Source: Leadbetterella byssophila_A (GTDB lineage: Bacteria > Bacteroidota > Bacteroidia > Cytophagales > Spirosomataceae). Taken from it: 51,545 nt of DNA. The stretch spans positions 1 to 51,545 of the forward strand of contig JBEBRR010000025.1 in NCBI GenBank assembly GCA_040394735.1, written 5' to 3'. This document shows positions 17,292-25,127 of the stretch, piece after piece. The notes below the pieces were generated by a model. The model saw only the letters and a list, made by a program, of their open reading frames with translations, was not told the DNA's origin and made no database searches. Every line of letters starts with the position of its first letter. The first letter of the stretch is position 1. The position numbers and the translations under genes are program-made.

Positions 17292-17310
17292 CCATAGTAA
17301 TGCACTATGG
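17292..17310. promoter_or_regulatory. Inverted repeat at the -19 to -37 region
   Basis: CCATAGT, a 5-nt spacer and ACTATGG form a perfect 7-bp inverted repeat that covers the promoter spacer and -33 position. It may bind a dimeric regulator. Confidence 0.45.
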
Positions 17311-17345
17311 TTAATCAACTTTAATGTAAGGTTAATTAAGGTTAA
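17309..17345. promoter_or_regulatory. Four helically phased TTAA direct repeats (candidate response-regulator sites)
   Basis: TTAA occurs at 17311, 17321, 17332 and 17342 (steps of 10, 11 and 10 bp). Three of the four are GGTTAA in the same orientation. They cover about -36 to -72 relative to the predicted start, which is where OmpR/PhoB-type activators bind direct half-sites one helical turn apart. Confidence 0.5.
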
Positions 17346-17354
17346 AAAAGCCTG

Positions 17355-18593
17355 TCAGATGAGGAATTCGAACAGGTCAGGCTTATCATTAATGTAGGTA
17401 TACTGCACTTTGTGCTCGTTCATTCTTTCAAGCAGCGGATCAAAGTCTTCCTTTTTAGCGATCTCCACACCGATCAGCGCCGGTCCTTTTTCCCGCGCTG
17501 TCTTTTTGGAATATTCAAAAAACACGATATCGACGGTAGGACCCAGAACTTTCCCCAGGAACTCATTGAGAGCACCTGAACGCTGGGGAAAACGCACGAT
17601 AAAATAATGCTTCAATCCTTCATAGATCAGTGAACGTTCCTTGATCTCTTCGGTTCTCGTAATATCATTATTCCCTCCGCCGATAATGCATACCACATTT
17701 TTTCCCCGGATATCTTCTTTTATAAAATCCAGAGCCGAAATACTCAGCGCCCCGGCCGGTTCGGCCACAATAGCCTCCTCGTTATACAGCTTAAGAATGG
17801 TAGAGCACACTTTACCTTCCGGGATCAGCAGGATGTCATCCATATTTTGCCTGACAATCTCGAAAGTGATTTCCCCTGCTTTCTTTACGGCAGCGCCGTC
17901 CACGAATTTGTCGATGTGCTCCAGCGGGGTTACCCGGCCTTTATCAAGAGAGGTCTTCAGGGTAGGTGAGCCCTCCGGCTCCACGCCTATGAGCCGGGTA
18001 GAAGGGCTGAGGGTACGGAATACGGTAGAAACGCCGGAGGCAAGCCCGCCTCCGCCTATGGCAAAGACCAGGTAATCTACCTTAACATCCAGTTCTTTAA
18101 AAATTTCCAGGCCTACGGTACCCTGCCCTTCTATTACCTGCACATCATCAAAAGGGTGAACAAAAACAGCATCGCCAAACTCCCGGGCCGCATCGTAGGA
18201 GTCATCATAGGTATCTCCTGCCAGTACAATATCCACCCATTCCCTGCCAAACATCTTTACCTGCTTCACCTTCTGGGCCGGGGTGGTGGTCGGCATAAAT
18301 ATGGTGCCTCTCACCCCCATCTTATGGCAGGCATAAGCCACGCCCTGGGCATGATTCCCTGCACTGGCACACACCACTCCGTTGGCCAGCTGCTCTTTGC
18401 CCAGGGCCGCCATCTTATTATAGGCGCCCCGTATTTTATAGGATCTTACCACCTGCAGGTCTTCTCTTTTCAGGTAAATGTTGGCTTCGTATAAATCTGA
18501 GAGGTTTTTATTTCGGGTCAGGGGAGTTTTTATCGCCACGTCAGACAGCCGCTCCGCCGCCTTGTATATTCCGTCTATATTGATCTGTTCCAT
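17355..18593 (-). CDS. ilvA: Threonine ammonia-lyase
   Basis: 412 residues. The PLP lysine is K53 in VVRSYKIRGAYNK; the Ser/Gly loop SAGNHAQGVA and the glycine-rich phosphate loop GGGGLASGVS follow. The C-terminal segment from about 325 (YFIVRFPQRSGALNEFL) is a single ACT-like regulatory domain, as in short-form IlvA, so feedback control by isoleucine is likely. It deaminates threonine to 2-oxobutanoate for isoleucine synthesis. It seems to stand alone; no other ilv or leu gene is in the window. The downstream receptor operon has its own promoter. Confidence 0.96.
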   Translation of the reverse strand: MEQINIDGIYKAAERLSDVAIKTPLTRNKNLSDLYEANIYLKREDLQVVRSYKIRGAYNKMAALGKEQLANGVVCASAGNHAQGVAYACHKMGVRGTIFMPTTTPAQKVKQVKMFGREWVDIVLAGDTYDDSYDAAREFGDAVFVHPFDDVQVIEGQGTVGLEIFKELDVKVDYLVFAIGGGGLASGVSTVFRTLSPSTRLIGVEPEGSPTLKTSLDKGRVTPLEHIDKFVDGAAVKKAGEITFEIVRQNMDDILLIPEGKVCSTILKLYNEEAIVAEPAGALSISALDFIKEDIRGKNVVCIIGGGNNDITRTEEIKERSLIYEGLKHYFIVRFPQRSGALNEFLGKVLGPTVDIVFFEYSKKTAREKGPALIGVEIAKKEDFDPLLERMNEHKVQYTYINDKPDLFEFLI

Positions 18594-18613
18594 TGTTTTT
18601 GCGAATAGAACGA

Positions 18614-18621
18614 CAAACCTA
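18614..18621 (-). promoter_or_regulatory. Promoter -7 element of ilvA
   Basis: On the minus strand this reads TAGGTTTG, a full TAnnTTTG match, 20 nt upstream of the ilvA ATG. A convincing -33 TTG at the usual distance is not seen. Confidence 0.5.
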
Positions 18622-18698
18622 CTAAACTCTTTGCGTTTTTTTTATAATCCGTGCAACCATTTCCATTGATTATGTATCTTGTACAAAAAACTATACTT

Positions 18699-19724
18699 AT
18701 GAGAATACTTAATCTGTTTTTAGCAATGGTGTTATGTGTGGGCGCGGCTATCGCTCAGAACACCGAACCTTACATGGTAAAAGATTTTTCCGGTCAGCGG
18801 ATAGACCGGCTTGAAGTACGCACTTCAGGCGGATCCATTAAAGTAAACGGCGGGGCGTCAACCCCCAAAGTGAAGGTTTTCATCCGGTCAAACAGCTGGA
18901 ATACCAAACTTTCCGCAAAAGAGATTGAAGAACGCCTGGAAAATTACATTTTAGAGGTAAAAGTAAGCGGAGGAACGCTCATCTGCTCTGCCAAGCCCAA
19001 AAAAGAGAATTTCTCATGGAATAACTCGAACCGGCTGTCTATCGGGTTTGAAATTGACTCCCCTGAAAAAGTAGATACCGATCTGGCCACCTCCGGCGGA
19101 AGCATCACGCTGTCTAAACTCGACGGTAACCTGGGCTTTAAAACTTCAGGCGGATCGATGACCCTTGACGCCCTTAAAGGAAATATCAAAGGAAGCACTT
19201 CGGGCGGTTCTATCAAAATGAACCAGCTGGGCGGAGAAATCAGCCTCTCTACCAGTGGCGGAAGCATCACTGCGGAAAATTCAAACGGTAATATAAAGCT
19301 GACCACGTCCGGCGGAAGCCTCAATTTTAATAACCTGAAAGGCGATATCAGGGGAACCACCAGCGGCGGCTCCATCAAGGCCAACAATGTTAACGGCGAC
19401 CTGAGCATTTCTACCAGCGGCGGAAGCATTAAATTCACCAACATTGAAGGCAATATCAGCGGAAGCACTTCAGGCGGCGGTATTGAAGGCAACATCCTGG
19501 CCATCAAAGACCATGTAAACCTGAGCACCAGCGCCGGTTCCATAAAGGTAGATTTGCCTTTCAATGAAGGCATGGACCTTGACCTGAGAGGAAACCGCGT
19601 GTACAGTGACAAACTGGCCAAAGTATCCAATACCCTGAAGGAAGGGAAAGTGAACGGCCGGGTAAACGGTGGCGGAAAGTCAGTAAAAATGCGGACCTCC
19701 GCAGGGTCGATCTACGTGGATTAA
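18699..19724 (+). CDS. Secreted DUF4097-type beta-repeat protein
   Basis: 341 residues from the ATG at 18699; an in-frame GTG at 18651 would place 16 extra residues before a clear signal peptide and is unlikely. The signal peptide ends at AIA-Q (19/20). The mature part consists of repeats of about 19 residues, each built on TSGGS or STSGGS followed by a short strand and NGD/KGN turn, about ten copies from residue 35 to 290. This is the right-handed beta-helix pattern of putative auto-transporter adhesin / DUF4097 proteins. The function in Bacteroidota is unknown; it is probably exported and extended. It is divergent from ilvA. Confidence 0.85.
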   Translation: MRILNLFLAMVLCVGAAIAQNTEPYMVKDFSGQRIDRLEVRTSGGSIKVNGGASTPKVKVFIRSNSWNTKLSAKEIEERLENYILEVKVSGGTLICSAKPKKENFSWNNSNRLSIGFEIDSPEKVDTDLATSGGSITLSKLDGNLGFKTSGGSMTLDALKGNIKGSTSGGSIKMNQLGGEISLSTSGGSITAENSNGNIKLTTSGGSLNFNNLKGDIRGTTSGGSIKANNVNGDLSISTSGGSIKFTNIEGNISGSTSGGGIEGNILAIKDHVNLSTSAGSIKVDLPFNEGMDLDLRGNRVYSDKLAKVSNTLKEGKVNGRVNGGGKSVKMRTSAGSIYVD

Positions 19725-19764
19725 CCCGGGTTGATTCCTTCAAAAAACACTTCAGAAAGAGATC

Positions 19765-19806
19765 TATCCCCGGAGTTTTTACATTTTCATGAAAATTTCG
19801 GGGATA
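19765..19806. terminator. Hairpin after the DUF4097 gene
   Basis: Arms TATCCCCG (19765-19772) and CGGGGATA (19799-19806) enclose a second palindrome, ATTTTCATGAAAAT (19783-19796). It lies 40 nt past the stop codon. There is no long T-run, so termination is inferred from position and stability only. Confidence 0.45.
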
Positions 19807-19878
19807 ATTGTATAGAAACGGGAAGCTCCCGGAGATATAAATCCGGAGACCTGCTTTAAATTTTCTGCAGGTTATTAG

Positions 19879-19886
19879 TATCTTTG
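19879..19886 (+). promoter_or_regulatory. Promoter -7 element of the amidohydrolase
   Basis: TATCTTTG is a full TAnnTTTG match ending 14 nt before the ATG, so the leader is only about 8-10 nt. Upstream, ACCTGC and GCAGGT (12-nt spacer) form an inverted repeat over the -33 region. Confidence 0.6.
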
Positions 19887-19900
19887 ATAAAAACCTGACG

Positions 19901-21172
19901 ATGAAAAGACTTCTCCTTCCTGTTCTGCTTTTTTCCATGCCCGTATTCGCACAGAAAACACTTTTGCATTGCGGCTCATTAATCGACACAGAAAAAGGCG
20001 AAATCAGAAAAAATGTAACCGTTACCGTAGAAAAGAATAAGATCACGGATGTAAAGCCCGGTTTTACGAAAGCTGCGCCCGGCGAAACAATTATTGATTT
20101 GAGCAGGAAGTACGTACTTCCCGGCCTGATCGATATGCATGTGCACCTGGAGGGAGAAACTTCCAAAGACCAGTTTCAGCGGCGGATCCAGTCTAATGAG
20201 GCAGATGTGGCTTACGATGCCCAGAAACATGCAAGAACAACGCTTATGGCCGGTTTTACCACTGTTCGGGACCTTGGAGGCAGCGGAGTAAACATTTCTT
20301 TGAGAAATGCGGTCAATAAAGGACTGACAGACGGACCCAGAATTCTGACCGCAGGAAAAAGCATTGCTACCACCGGCGGGCATGCCGACCCTTCCAACGG
20401 GATAGGGAATGGCCTGGCCCTGCAGGGAAACCGGGGTGACGGAGTTATAAATTCAGCTGAAGAAGCAAGAAAAGCCATTCGCAAACGCTACCAGGACGGG
20501 GCCGACTGGATTAAGATTACGGCCACAGGCGGTGTGCTGAGCATCGCCAAAAGCGGGAAAGCCCCGCAGTTCCAGGACGATGAGCTGGATGCTATTATTG
20601 CTACTGCAACCGATTATGGTTTTGGAGTGGCGGCCCACGCTCACGGTGCCGAAGGGATGAAACGGGCCCTGAGAGCAGGGGTAAGAACCATAGAGCACGG
20701 CACTTTCCTGGATGATGAATGCATCGCTCTTTTTAAAGAAAAAGGAGCCTATCTGGTGCCTACCATTATTGCAGGAAAAACAGTGGCTGACTCGGCCAGG
20801 GTTCCGGGTTATTATCACCCTTTCGTAGCTAAAAAAGCGTTGGAAACAGGTCCTTTGATCCAGGAAGCATTTGCCCGGGCTTATAAAGCCGGGGTAAAGA
20901 TTGCATTCGGAACAGATGCCGGGGTTTTTCCCCACGGGTATAATGCCAAAGAATTTATTTATATGACCGAGGCCGGGATGCCTGTGATGGAAGCCCTGAA
21001 AACGGCCACTGTTATTAATGCCGGGGTTCTTGAAATGCAGGATCAGATCGGAAGCGTCTCACCGGGCAAGCTCGCTGATATTATAGCTGTGGACGAAAAC
21101 CCGGAAACCAACGTGGCCACGCTGATGAACGTCACATTTGTGATGAAGGACGGAAAAGTGTACAAGCAGTAA
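19901..21172 (+). CDS. Secreted metal-dependent amidohydrolase (prolidase/imidazolonepropionase-like)
   Basis: 423 residues with a signal peptide ending at VFA-Q (about 17/18), so the enzyme works in the periplasm or outside. The amidohydrolase metal site is complete: H80-V-H82, K205 in DWIKITATGG (probable bridging carboxylated lysine), H246 or H248, H266 in TIEHGT and D339 in FGTDAG. The pattern fits the imidazolonepropionase-related group that includes Xaa-Pro and Xaa-Arg/Lys dipeptidases; hydrolysis of dipeptides or N-acyl amino acids is an inference. It is monocistronic and ends at a strong hairpin shared with the convergent thiolase gene. Confidence 0.9.
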   Translation: MKRLLLPVLLFSMPVFAQKTLLHCGSLIDTEKGEIRKNVTVTVEKNKITDVKPGFTKAAPGETIIDLSRKYVLPGLIDMHVHLEGETSKDQFQRRIQSNEADVAYDAQKHARTTLMAGFTTVRDLGGSGVNISLRNAVNKGLTDGPRILTAGKSIATTGGHADPSNGIGNGLALQGNRGDGVINSAEEARKAIRKRYQDGADWIKITATGGVLSIAKSGKAPQFQDDELDAIIATATDYGFGVAAHAHGAEGMKRALRAGVRTIEHGTFLDDECIALFKEKGAYLVPTIIAGKTVADSARVPGYYHPFVAKKALETGPLIQEAFARAYKAGVKIAFGTDAGVFPHGYNAKEFIYMTEAGMPVMEALKTATVINAGVLEMQDQIGSVSPGKLADIIAVDENPETNVATLMNVTFVMKDGKVYKQ

Positions 21173-21199
21173 TCAAAAAGATTAATATCACCTTCAGAG

Positions 21200-21234
21200 T
21201 TCCGGGGGTGTTGTCCTATACAACACCCCCGGAA
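21200..21234. terminator. Bidirectional hairpin between amidohydrolase and thiolase
   Basis: A perfect 15-bp stem, TTCCGGGGGTGTTGT with its complement, closes a 5-nt loop (CCTAT) between two convergent genes. No clear T-run follows on either side, but position and stability argue for a shared terminator. Confidence 0.75.
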
Positions 21235-21245
21235 ACCGGACCGGG

Positions 21246-22421
21246 CTACAGCACCTCATAAATCCCGGCCACGCCCTGGCCCCCTCCAACGCAGGCGGTC
21301 ACCATTCCATACTTCTGCCCCCTCCGCCGCATTTCATTCAGTATCTGTACCGAAAGACGCCCACCGGTAGAGCCCAAAGCATGGCCCAAAGCAATGGCTC
21401 CGCCGTTCGGATTTAATTTAGTGGGGTCTATTCCTACTTCCTTTACCACCGCCAGCGCCTGGGCGGCAAAAGCTTCATTCAGCTCAATCTGCTCCATATC
21501 CTCCAGCTTCAGCCCGGCCTGCTTCAGGGCTTTGGGAATAGCCTCTACCGGGCCGATGCCCATCAGGCTGGGTTCTACGCCTGCTACGGCATAAGACACC
21601 ATGCGGGCTATTGGCTTCAGGTTCAGCTCTTTCACCGCTCTTTCTGAAGCCACGAGAAGGAATGCCGCGCCATCAGAAGTCTGGGAAGAGTTGCCTGCCG
21701 TTACACTGCCGCCTGCGGCAAATACCGGCTTGAGCTTTGCAAGCGCTTCTATGCTTGTTCCGGCCCTGGGGCCCTCATCTTTGGTTACCGTGTACTCTTT
21801 GGTTTTTTTCTTGCCCGAAGAAGCGTCAAAATAGGTTTCTTTTACCGTAATGGGTACCATACCGCTATCAAAGTAGCCTTCTTTCTGAGCATTGAGCGCT
21901 TTCATATGAGAGTTATAGGCAAACTCGTCCTGCTCTTCTCTGCTGATCCCGTATTTCTGCGCAACCTGCTCGGCCGTCAGCCCCATGCCGATGTAATAAT
22001 CGGGATGTTCCGTGGCAATATCGTAGTTCAGGGCGGTTTTATACCCCGTAGTGGGTACCAGCGACATCGACTCCGTCCCCCCGGCTATCACAATATCCGC
22101 CATGCCGGCCCGGATCTTGCCGACGGCCATAGCCACCGCTTCCACACCGCTTCCGCAATACCGGTTGATCGTAATGCCCGGCACTTCCTTTCCCAGAGCC
22201 AGAAGTGAAATATAGCGGGCCATCTGCATGCCCTGGTCGGCCTCCGGCACGGCATTCCCCACGATGAGGTCATCTACCCGGCCCGGATCCACCTCCGGAT
22301 TTTTGCTTAATAAATATTGGATAACTTCGGCAGCCAGGTCATCCGGCCGGGTAAACCGGAAAACTCCTCTGGGGGCTTTTCCTACCGGCGACCGGTAACC
22401 GTCTATGATATATGCATCCAT
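21246..22421 (-). CDS. fadA: Acetyl-CoA C-acyltransferase (3-ketoacyl-CoA thiolase)
   Basis: 391 residues. The thiolase catalytic set is present: nucleophile C89 in NRYCGSG, H347 in ALGHALGSTG and the second Cys, C377, in TACVGGGQG, plus the NEAFAAQ motif. It carries out the last step of the beta-oxidation cycle in the cytoplasm. It follows the dehydrogenase/hydratase gene on the same strand after 120 nt, a gap containing a 10-bp hairpin (22463-22496) and a heptamer repeat. The pair corresponds to the fadN-fadA order of Bacillus. No acyl-CoA dehydrogenase gene is in the window. Confidence 0.95.
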   Translation of the reverse strand: MDAYIIDGYRSPVGKAPRGVFRFTRPDDLAAEVIQYLLSKNPEVDPGRVDDLIVGNAVPEADQGMQMARYISLLALGKEVPGITINRYCGSGVEAVAMAVGKIRAGMADIVIAGGTESMSLVPTTGYKTALNYDIATEHPDYYIGMGLTAEQVAQKYGISREEQDEFAYNSHMKALNAQKEGYFDSGMVPITVKETYFDASSGKKKTKEYTVTKDEGPRAGTSIEALAKLKPVFAAGGSVTAGNSSQTSDGAAFLLVASERAVKELNLKPIARMVSYAVAGVEPSLMGIGPVEAIPKALKQAGLKLEDMEQIELNEAFAAQALAVVKEVGIDPTKLNPNGGAIALGHALGSTGGRLSVQILNEMRRRGQKYGMVTACVGGGQGVAGIYEVL

Positions 22422-22462
22422 CGTATTATTTCTGGTTTTAACGTTTTAATCTGAAAATTCCC

Positions 22463-22496
22463 GGTACATTTCTCTTACACAAACAGGAAATGTACC
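22463..22496. other. Hairpin between the beta-oxidation genes
   Basis: GGTACATTTC and GAAATGTACC pair perfectly around a 14-nt loop. On the transcribed minus strand the T-rich tail is weak (GGGAATTTTC), so it may stabilise the upstream message or cause partial termination rather than full stop. Confidence 0.5.
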
Positions 22497-22503
22497 GCAA
22501 CTT

Positions 22504-22531
22504 TTAACTGTTCACTATTCACTGTTAATTG
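22504..22531. repeat. Heptamer tandem repeat, locus 3 (four units)
   Basis: Units TTAACTG, TTCACTA, TTCACTG and TTAATTG run without gaps, followed by a partial unit. The units closely resemble those at 6710-6737. Confidence 0.75.
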
Positions 22532-22541
22532 TTCCCTTAAA

Positions 22542-24950
22542 TCAGTTTCTCGGGGCTTTCCCGCCGCTGATGATGCCCTGCATACGCTCCATGGTCTTTC
22601 TTTCGGCACATAATGACAGGAAGGCTTCCCTTTCCAGCTCCAGGAGATACTTTTCACTTACCGCCTGAGGGTAGCTCAGATCACCGCCACAGATCACATA
22701 AGCCAGCTTCTCAGCGATCAGCGCATCGTGATCCGTGATGTAGTTGGCCATACGCATCGACTTGATACCGGCTTTGAAAAGGGCGATTCCTGTTTTTCCC
22801 TGCACCTTAATATCCGTACGGCGGATAGGCTGCGTATACCCGTTTTCAGCCAGCTCAATAGCTGCCTGCTTGGCTTCTGCAATAAGGCGGCTCCGGTTCA
22901 GCACGATCTGGTCACGGCCTGTCTTAAGGTAATTCATATCAAAGGCTTCCTTCGCGGAGGTGGAAACTTTGGCCTGCGCTATATTCATAAAAGCAGCCTG
23001 CAGAATATTCAGCTCGGTATCGCCGGGCTGGTACATATCTGAACAGCGTAAGGCCATTTCCTTGGTTCCGCCACCTGCAGGAATAAGTCCCACGCCCAGT
23101 TCCACCAGACCCATATAAAGCTCGGCATGAGCCACTACCTTATCGGCATGCAGGTTCAGCTCACAGCCCCCGCCCAGAGCCAGGGAATGAGGTGCCGTAA
23201 CCACCGGTACCGACGAATAACGGGCCCGCATCATGGTCTCCTGGAAGGTGGCGATCATCAGGTCAATCTCATCATATTCCTGTTCCACCGCAAACATAAA
23301 CAGCATGGCCAGGTTGGCTCCGGCTGAGAATGCCTGGGTGCTGTCGTTCCCGATCACCAGCCCGCGGAAATCTTTCTCCGCCAAAGCATAAGCTTTGTTC
23401 AGCGCTTCTATCGGCCCTGAACCCATGGTATTCATTTTCGACTGAAACTCCACGCAAAGGATACCGTCACCCAGATCAAAAATGGAAGCTTCCGGGTTTT
23501 TCCAAACCACATTGGTTTTACGAATATTATCCAGAATAATAAAGCCTTCTGTTCCCGGAATGGGCCGGTAAGATTTTGACGGGATATCATAATACAGCTT
23601 CTTCCCGTTTTCAATTTTATAGAAGGTGTCATGCCCGGCACCGATCATATCATATACCCACTGCGCAGGCTTCCTGCCCTCACTTTCGCAAAGCGCCGTA
23701 AAGGCTTTGGCTCCGATAGCATCGGCAGTGGCAAAAATCCCTGCCTGCCAACCAAAGCCGGCCGTAATGGCATCATCTATTTTATAGAGCTCATCAGCAA
23801 TCTCCGGGATACGGTTAGAGGCGTACTGAAACGCATCGGTAAAGGTTTTACGGTAGAAATCACCCGCCTTGCTTTTATCTTTCAGCAACAGCCCCACCTT
23901 CTCCGGAATACTTTCTATCCCTTTCACTGTATCCAGGGCCGGGATTTTCACCTTATCGGCCGGGCGGTATTCCAGTGTTTTAAAATCCAGCCCCAGGATA
24001 ACGGATTTCCCCTTTTCATCTTTTACCTTCTTATAAAAGCCCTGACCCGTCTTATCTCCCAGCCATTTCTTCTCCATAAGCCGGGCCACAATGTCCGGTA
24101 GCTGAAATGCATCTTTCGATTCATCATTTTTCAGGATAGCGTAAAGGTTATTGCACACGTTTACCGTAGTATCCAGGCCTACCACATCTGAAAGACGGAA
24201 GGTACCCGACTTCGGACGGCCGATCACCGGGCCGGTCAGCTTGTCTACTTCTTCAATGGTCAGCCCCAGCTCTTCGGTAGCCCGGATAGTTTGCACCAGG
24301 GCATAAATTCCCAGGCGGTTAGCGATAAACGCCGGGGTATCTTTACACAATACGGTACGTTTTCCCAGGTAAAGGTCACCGTAGCTCATCAGGAAATCAA
24401 TGATCTCCGGCGCCGTCTGCGGTCCGGGGATGATCTCCAGCAAAGCCAGGTAACGCGGCGGGTTAAAAAAATGGGTCCCGCAGAAATGCTTCTGAAAATC
24501 CTCGCTCCGCCCGTCAGCCATCAGGTGAATGGGAATACCGGAAGTATTGGAGGTTACCAGTGTGCCCGGCTTACGGTGCTGCTCTACCTTATCATATATC
24601 AGTTTTTTGATTTCCAGCTTCTCTACAACTACTTCAATTACCCAGTCAGCCTCCCTGATCTTAGTGATATCATCATCAAAATTACCCAGGGTAACGCGCT
24701 CCAGCGACTTCTGGCTGTAAACAGGCGAAGGAGATGCTTTTACCGCCGCCTGGTAGAGGCTGTTGACGATCCGGTTCCGGACCCACGGGCTGCTCAGATC
24801 CAGGCCTTGGGCGGTTTCTTCTTCCGTAGGCTCTTTAGGCACCATATCCAGCAGCAATACATCCACCCCGATATTTGCAAAATGAAGGGCGATACGGCTC
24901 CCCATAATACCGGCTCCGAGAACGGCTACTTTCTTAATAGTTCGTTTCAT
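22542..24950 (-). CDS. fadN: 3-hydroxyacyl-CoA dehydrogenase / enoyl-CoA hydratase (FadN type)
   Basis: 802 residues. The dehydrogenase comes first: NAD fold G12-x-G14-xx-G17 in AVLGAGIMGSRIA, and the catalytic His region FCGTHFFNPPRYLALLEI. The enoyl-CoA hydratase (crotonase) domain lies in the C-terminal half, with SAGANLAMLF and the oxyanion loop SLALGGGCELNLHADKV. This order is that of Bacillus FadN and the reverse of proteobacterial FadB. It catalyses hydration and oxidation of acyl-CoA intermediates. A full promoter and a 24-bp palindrome over the predicted start point lie upstream. Confidence 0.94.
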   Translation of the reverse strand: MKRTIKKVAVLGAGIMGSRIALHFANIGVDVLLLDMVPKEPTEEETAQGLDLSSPWVRNRIVNSLYQAAVKASPSPVYSQKSLERVTLGNFDDDITKIREADWVIEVVVEKLEIKKLIYDKVEQHRKPGTLVTSNTSGIPIHLMADGRSEDFQKHFCGTHFFNPPRYLALLEIIPGPQTAPEIIDFLMSYGDLYLGKRTVLCKDTPAFIANRLGIYALVQTIRATEELGLTIEEVDKLTGPVIGRPKSGTFRLSDVVGLDTTVNVCNNLYAILKNDESKDAFQLPDIVARLMEKKWLGDKTGQGFYKKVKDEKGKSVILGLDFKTLEYRPADKVKIPALDTVKGIESIPEKVGLLLKDKSKAGDFYRKTFTDAFQYASNRIPEIADELYKIDDAITAGFGWQAGIFATADAIGAKAFTALCESEGRKPAQWVYDMIGAGHDTFYKIENGKKLYYDIPSKSYRPIPGTEGFIILDNIRKTNVVWKNPEASIFDLGDGILCVEFQSKMNTMGSGPIEALNKAYALAEKDFRGLVIGNDSTQAFSAGANLAMLFMFAVEQEYDEIDLMIATFQETMMRARYSSVPVVTAPHSLALGGGCELNLHADKVVAHAELYMGLVELGVGLIPAGGGTKEMALRCSDMYQPGDTELNILQAAFMNIAQAKVSTSAKEAFDMNYLKTGRDQIVLNRSRLIAEAKQAAIELAENGYTQPIRRTDIKVQGKTGIALFKAGIKSMRMANYITDHDALIAEKLAYVICGGDLSYPQAVSEKYLLELEREAFLSLCAERKTMERMQGIISGGKAPRN

Positions 24951-24972
24951 ATAGGAATGATTTGATCGTAAA

Positions 24973-24996
24973 AATTAGTATGCAAGCATACTAATT
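24973..24996. promoter_or_regulatory. 24-bp palindromic operator of the fadN-fadA genes
   Basis: Arms AATTAGTATGC and GCATACTAATT are perfect complements around AA. The site begins 2 bp downstream of the -7 element and covers the predicted transcription start, the classic position for a TetR- or MarR-type repressor responding to acyl-CoA. The regulator gene is not in the window. Confidence 0.8.
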
Positions 24997-24997
24997 A

Positions 24998-25029
24998 CAA
25001 ATCTAGCCCATCCATACGGATTATGCAAA
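24998..25029 (-). promoter_or_regulatory. Promoter of fadN-fadA
   Basis: On the minus strand: TTTG (25026-25029), a 20-nt spacer and TAGATTTG (24998-25005), both matching the Bacteroidota consensus fully. Confidence 0.75.
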
Positions 25030-25127
25030 CAGAAATGCAATTAAAATTTTGCTAGATTTTCTTGGGGAAATACAAATGCCCACCTGGCCGGTCACAGGCA
25101 TCCCTGGCCGAGCAGATCAGCCCCTGA

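Noticed and set aside
18900..19560. Regularly spaced repeats that could be mistaken for a CRISPR array
   Set aside because: The repeats are in frame, encode TSGGS units and lack unique spacers or nearby cas genes.
18944..19630. A 228-codon repetitive open frame antisense to the DUF4097 gene, rich in Pro and Leu
   Set aside because: It mirrors the TSGGS repeats of the real gene; the plus-strand product has a signal peptide and a known pattern.
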